Shown here piece after piece: positions 59,579 through 64,000 of a DNA stretch of 64,000 nt (its first letter is position 1; each line of letters begins with the position of its first letter). Made by a program: the position numbers and the translations under genes. The notes below the pieces were generated by a model. That model did no database searches, was not told where the DNA came from, and saw only the letters and a list, made by a program, of their open reading frames with translations. Source of the stretch: Blasia pusilla (taxonomy: Eukaryota; Marchantiophyta; Marchantiopsida; Blasiales); assembly GCA_050084515.1 (NCBI GenBank), contig CM114272.1:34906001-34970000 (forward strand), read 5' to 3'.

Positions 59579-60801
59579 ATGAATCGAGTTGTGTGGGGTG
59601 TTGCTCTTGGGGAGAACACATATTGGAGATACATAGAGGATGGGGAAAAGTGGATGTGCATGCTTTGTAATCGCATCCTAAAGGCCAAAAATAAAACCAA
59701 GTGCAATCAGCACTTGATTAAAAACCACCCTGACTTGGACGAGTCATTGCTAGTCCCACTAGAAAATCCAGGTAGGCGCGCCAACGACCCCGTGATGGGT
59801 CGTAAGAGAGAAAAGACAAATGCCTAGAGAGAGAGAGAGCTCCTTAGTAAATCCGGGGATGCTCATAGGAGGGAGGCTAAAATCAAGAGGGAGAAACTGT
59901 ACAGGTTGCGACAGTTCCACTCGGAGAGGTGGTTGTCTATGCAACGAAGTCCTCATATCCCGATACTAGGGAAGAAGCCATCACTGGTGGCTTTGATGGA
60001 GTGTAATTTGATGAATTCCTTGCATATTCGGGATTGGGATGGCCTCCTAGACAGGAAACAATACTGTGAGTGCTTGGTGAGAGTTCATGATTGCCAAAAT
60101 AGTAACTCCATGATGGAGCATGTAGTATATGGTTGCTTGGCAGCCATAGATAGAGCAAGTCTACAAGGTTCTAAGGACTTGATAGGGAGGGGTAAGGGTT
60201 ACTTCACACATCTGGAGATGGTTAAGAAGTTGTGGGGAGTAGTTAAAAAAGGTGACGTTGTATCTCTATAGGAGCTACCTACCGAGTTTCTTGTCGAAAG
60301 AGAGGCACAAGTCAAGCAGAGTGTTGCGTGGATAGCACGCAAGAAACAAAATCTAATGGATTGGCTTGAGCGAGATCAAGCCAAGTACTGTGAGTTTATG
60401 GCCAAGCAACAATATGAGGAATGGTTGGCCACAAGAGATTCCAAAAAAGCAAAAGATATTTGTGAGGAGAGAGCTGGTGCATATGTTCCAAGTCAAAGGA
60501 AACATGACAAAGACACCTAGTGTAAGAAGGGAAAAAAGGGCTTGAAAGTGAGACCGGAGGAGAAGGGTGGAGACTTACATAAGTCTTCGGAATCAGATAG
60601 CAGTGATTTCCAACCCTTGCCACCCCAGCGTCATCGCTTAGGCGACGACGCGGGTAAGACTGTTAACAGTAAAGAGGCGGGTAAGGCTTCTAATTGCAAA
60701 GTACCACAGCGTTCAACGGGCCAAAGGAAGGTTAGCACCGAAATTGAAGGGGAAGAATGTTATAGCAGCAGTCGAGTCCCCCTTTGCACGATCAAAAAGT
60801 A
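59579..60801 (+). pseudogene. BED-type zinc-finger transposon protein, decayed
   Basis: The start MNRVVWGVALGENTYWRYIE leads into a BED-like finger (WMCMLCNRILKAKNK, then CNQHLIKNH) with C-x2-C and H-x4-H. The frame then shifts near 59826 beside a GA repeat, continues as RLRQFHSERWLSMQRSPHIP and further, and meets stops at about 60269 and 60518. The later part is charged and Lys/Glu-rich (ARKKQNLMDWLERDQAKY), probably helical. Position upstream of a MULE-type transposase suggests one element. Confidence 0.55.
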
Positions 60802-60824
60802 AGTAGCAATATAGTAGGAGTTCC

Positions 60825-61559
60825 ATGCAAGTGGATGTCATTCTATCAGCAAGAGAGATAGTTGTTGATGAAGCTATTCCACCAGGTGGGGAGGCTCCAA
60901 GGGTGGATCCCACTCCACCCCTGAGAGAGAGTCAATTGGTGGAACCAATTCCACCAAGTGGGGATTCTATCAATACGGATGTCACTCTGCCTCCGAGACT
61001 TCAGCCAAATGCGGAACTCATTCCACCCGAGGGGGGAGCCGCAAGTGTGTATGCACAATGTCGAGGTGATACGCCTATGGAACCCATTCTACACACTTCA
61101 TGTGGTGAGAATGGGGCAGCCATCCATCGTGAAGGGGTTACAGACGATCCACATTTGGTCAAAACAACCGGCTCTACATTTTGCACCCCTATTCATGAAG
61201 ACGTGCAGCTTCCTTTTGCAAATCCAGTGGCATTGGAGGATCATGAAGATGTTGATGATGACACCCAACTGAAGAAAAAACCATCCTCTAGAGAATTGAG
61301 AGCTTTGAAGAAAAATTTGGGCAAGACGTTGTTGAATGATATCAATGACAACATTAGTAGTGAGGTACCTAAACTTGGCACTCACTCACAAGTGACCAAG
61401 GCCAAGAACGTGAAGTCCACACGAACAAGTTTGACACCTACTGTCGAGGAGTGCAGGAAATTAGGAAAGTCGAAGTTTGAAGTCCTCCAACAAATGATGG
61501 CAACCCCCCCAACCAGGAAGGCTAAACGAAAGAACAAGTACGGCCAGCTTAACCCATGA
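60825..61559 (+). CDS. Proline-rich repeat protein with basic C terminus, transposon-associated
   Basis: This open frame of 244 residues has no family I recognise. Its first third contains imperfect repeats around a proline motif (AIPPGGEAP, PIPPSGDS, TLPPRLQP, LIPPEGGA), the middle is acidic (EDHEDVDDDTQ), and the end is basic (RKAKRKNKYGQ). It lies between the BED-like fragment and the transposase on the same strand and may be an exon of the same transposon gene. Confidence 0.4.
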   Translation: MQVDVILSAREIVVDEAIPPGGEAPRVDPTPPLRESQLVEPIPPSGDSINTDVTLPPRLQPNAELIPPEGGAASVYAQCRGDTPMEPILHTSCGENGAAIHREGVTDDPHLVKTTGSTFCTPIHEDVQLPFANPVALEDHEDVDDDTQLKKKPSSRELRALKKNLGKTLLNDINDNISSEVPKLGTHSQVTKAKNVKSTRTSLTPTVEECRKLGKSKFEVLQQMMATPPTRKAKRKNKYGQLNP

Positions 61560-62284
61560 GTGGAAAAGAAAAATAAAAAGGTATGAATGTATGTATGAGT
61601 ATGCACTCTCTATGTGATTTTGTGATTATGGCAAGAGTCCTAGTTCTCTACCTCCAATTTTGCTCTCTTATTTTACTTTCATAATAGCTTAGCATAAATA
61701 GTAATGATATTCCTACCTCTGATTTTTTTCTGGTTTTGTCATTGCAGATAGCGTAGATGGAGATGTTCTCATATTGGATATGGGAAGCTGGATTCCATGG
61801 TCGTTGCTCTATGGTTTTTCAGATATTTCTCTCACGGCATAAGTATATCCTCGTTAGTTTTTGTCATTAGCGCTATAGTTTTTGTACTTCTCGGACCTTA
61901 CCTGAAAGTAATTTTGTACATAGGCTCTTAAAGAATCTACTAGAGGTATACAGTTGGTTCTTCACTTATACTCAAGTGACAGGCCCCATAGTAGTAGAGT
62001 TAGAAGAGGTTTACACAAGTGGGACATGCTACGAGTTGAAATGCCACCACCTTGTACATAAAGTATTTGATTCTGAATTCAAAGTGGTGGGAGTTCACAA
62101 ATTTCCATGATTCTTTTTCTTACACTGCGTACGATTTGGGCAGCAAGTTCCTGAGGTTCGAGAGCAATGTAGCACGCAGATTGGAGGGCAATCCAAATGA
62201 GTAAAGTTATTCTAAGAAATTTCTGTACCTTCCCATGCTTAGGAGGAAATCATCAGAACTTGGCATAGTGTACATAGTAGCAAA

Positions 62285-62465
62285 GCATTCCATGTATCTG
62301 AGAAACCATTCCACTTCTCAGAGAAGCCATTCCACCTTTATAGAAACCATTCCACAACACAGAGAAGCCATTCCATGTCTATGCAAAACCATTCCATGTC
62401 GAAGGAAAGCCATTCCATGTCAATGCAAAGCCATTCCATATGTCAGTGAAGCCATTCCACTGCTA
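62285..62465 (+). repeat. 21-bp minisatellite, about nine copies
   Basis: The word CCATTCCA recurs every 21 bases from about 62285 to 62457 with variable flanks (for example GAAGCCATTCCATGTC). The period is a multiple of three and part of it is open as IPCxxK heptads, but the frame changes within the array, so I do not treat it as coding. Confidence 0.9.
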
Positions 62466-62659
62466 ATGGATAGGGGTAGGATCTTTTTGAAAGCAGGAAT
62501 GCAAAATGAGAACCTAATGCAGACTTCTTCATTCACCTAAAAACCCAATACATGCCATTGGTTAGACCATGTCCGGCCATATTAGTAGATGTGTGAATAG
62601 CACTTTTGACACGTGTTTTTCTGTCTTATTAACATACATGGAAACATTAATCACAAAAT

Positions 62660-64000
62660 TGGCCTCCCCGAAATGGCCACATCTGATATGCTTGCAAGTG
62701 GTAGCTCTTTAACAAGGAGGATATTATCCATGAACAAGATTTTCGTTCAAACTTATATTCCTCCAAGACTTATCTCAGCCAACAAGCTTTCCTGGGATGA
62801 CGATCATGTAGCATACATATCTTGGGAAAGATTACATGATTTCATTCTTGGCGAGGGCCATGGCGATGGAAGGAACCCAACAACATTATGGAAAGGAATG
62901 TCAAGATTGGGCAAGGGTTGCTCCAGAGACATGGATGGAGGGGGTCCATTGTACACAATATACTATTGTGCGTATGGCCCAACTGATCTGCTCCAAATGC
63001 ATCAAGAGATTACGCATAGGTAACCACTATCTTCTCTTATCCATTCACATATTTCAAACTTTGATTATTGAGGAGAATGGATGACCATTCAGTTAGGAGT
63101 GGTTTAGTGTGTTAATTTCACATCAGCTCCTTTTGTTTTGTTTATAGGTCCGCTCTCCCCAAAAGTGGAAGAGGTAGTAGGCCGCGAGGACAAATTATAA
63201 GTAGAGGCGATAATTGCAAACGTGGGCATCAATGTCATTTTACAGTCCTTGAAATCAACACTCCTCCGCATGTTGCAAAGATCACCTACAAAAATAGAGC
63301 TCATGTGGATAAAGCCAACAAGCCATGCCATGGAAAGGACGACAAAGCATGCATAGATACACCGAAGATGTTTGCTCCTAGGATTTCATATGATCTGAAG
63401 AATTATGTGAAAGAGAGGCTTTGCTTCGGGGTTAAGCTCCACCAGATCCAAGCCGAGCATTCAAAGATGTTGAAAGAGCGCTCGTTGATGGATCCCAACT
63501 TTGAGGAGAGTTTGACCCGAGATGACTTCATGCAAATGCATGATATACGAAACATAAAAAAATTTCAATGAGGAGACATTTCTATATGCTAGGAGTGAGA
63601 ACAAGTCCTTGAGCTTGTTTGTTGAGTATTCTTTTGAGAAGGTGTTCATTTACAAGCCTTACATGGATGAGACACGTCCATTTATTCTAGGATTCCAAAG
63701 CCAATGGCGACTGAATGCTCTTGTAAAGTATGGACATGGCAGCGCCTTGAGCATGGATAGCACATTTGGCACAAATTGCAATAGGGTACTTGCTCTTACT
63801 TATTTTGTTGAAGAGATATTTCATGTGAAGTAAGTCTTCTTATTACTTTCATTCATGTTTTGATGATTCTATATAAACATGGTACTAACACTTGTATTGA
63901 TGTTTTGTAGTTTCCCCTATATACTTTGCCGGTGTTTGATGATCACTACTCAGGGTTCTCACATCTAGTGCAAAAGAAGTGTATTTGGGAAAGTGGTTGA
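62660..64000 (+). mobile_element. MULE/FAR1-type transposase, decayed, truncated by the window edge
   Basis: Exon pieces: about 62664-63021 (SWDDDHVAYISWERLHDFIL, then after a frameshift DWARVAPETWMEGVHCTQYT and KRLRIG), donor GTAACC; 63149-63786 (CKRGHQCHFTVLEI, KPCHGKDDKACIDTPKMFAP, then after a second shift in a run of seven As, NEETFLYARSENKS and RPFILGFQSQW); then SMDSTFGTN, the first catalytic Asp block of MULE/FAR1 DDE domains; donor GTACTT at 63787; exon 63911 onward (FPLYTLPVFDDHYSGFSHL). The remaining catalytic residues lie beyond 64000. Two frameshifts make it inactive unless the sequence is wrong there. Confidence 0.72.

Overview
This window looks like nuclear DNA of a land plant. 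The evidence is multi-exon genes with GT-AG introns, plant-type orthologues (a BAC2-like mitochondrial carrier, SF3B3, an aldehyde-oxidase-like molybdo-flavoenzyme) and long AT-rich intergenic stretches full of decayed transposons. The element types (Ty3/gypsy with a C-terminal PHD finger, a repeated non-LTR family with an N-terminal zinc finger) and the compact carrier and SF3B3 genes make me lean to a bryophyte or other early-diverging lineage. That placement is an impression, not a demonstration.

Layout. 1-0.95 kb: decayed 3' end of a Ty3/gypsy element (integrase, then PHD finger, then a probable polypurine tract). About 3.7-5.9 kb (minus): decayed non-LTR retroelement with a C2H2 finger and reverse transcriptase. 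6.5-8.8 kb: GC-rich leader region. 8.80-10.23 kb (plus): BAC2-like basic amino acid carrier in two exons. 10.4-12.2 kb: two unrelated tandem-repeat blocks. 13.9-16.5 kb (plus): second copy of the same non-LTR family. 17.8-18.6 kb: a pair of about 135-bp direct repeats enclosing four closely spaced hairpins. 18.6-29 kb: AT-rich, gene-free DNA with Helitron-like termini. 29.46-33.59 kb (plus): complete SF3B3 gene, three exons, 1,214 residues, with an unusual 45-bp repeat and inverted repeat in its leader and a Helitron-like insertion in intron 1.

36.03-56.17 kb (minus): a roughly 20-kb, 28-exon xanthine dehydrogenase/aldehyde oxidase family gene that I could rebuild exon by exon from splice sites and conserved motifs. 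All three cofactor regions (2Fe-2S, FAD, molybdopterin) are present and the length is normal, but exon 1 carries an apparent 1-base deletion just before the 2Fe-2S cysteines. Its introns host tandem repeats, a large perfect palindrome, and in intron 18 a sense-oriented LINE with one internal stop next to a 5'-truncated sister copy. 57.05-57.6 kb (minus): third fragment of the non-LTR family. About 58-64 kb (plus): a decayed, intron-containing MULE/FAR1-type transposon (BED-like finger, proline-rich ORF, 21-bp minisatellite, transposase with the first catalytic Asp) that runs off the right edge.

The host genes (mitochondrial amino-acid transport, pre-mRNA splicing, aldehyde/purine oxidation) have no evident functional link; the rest is repeat history. 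I saw no tRNA, rRNA or CRISPR array. Exon coordinates were assigned by eye from splice consensus and protein conservation and may be off by a base or a few.
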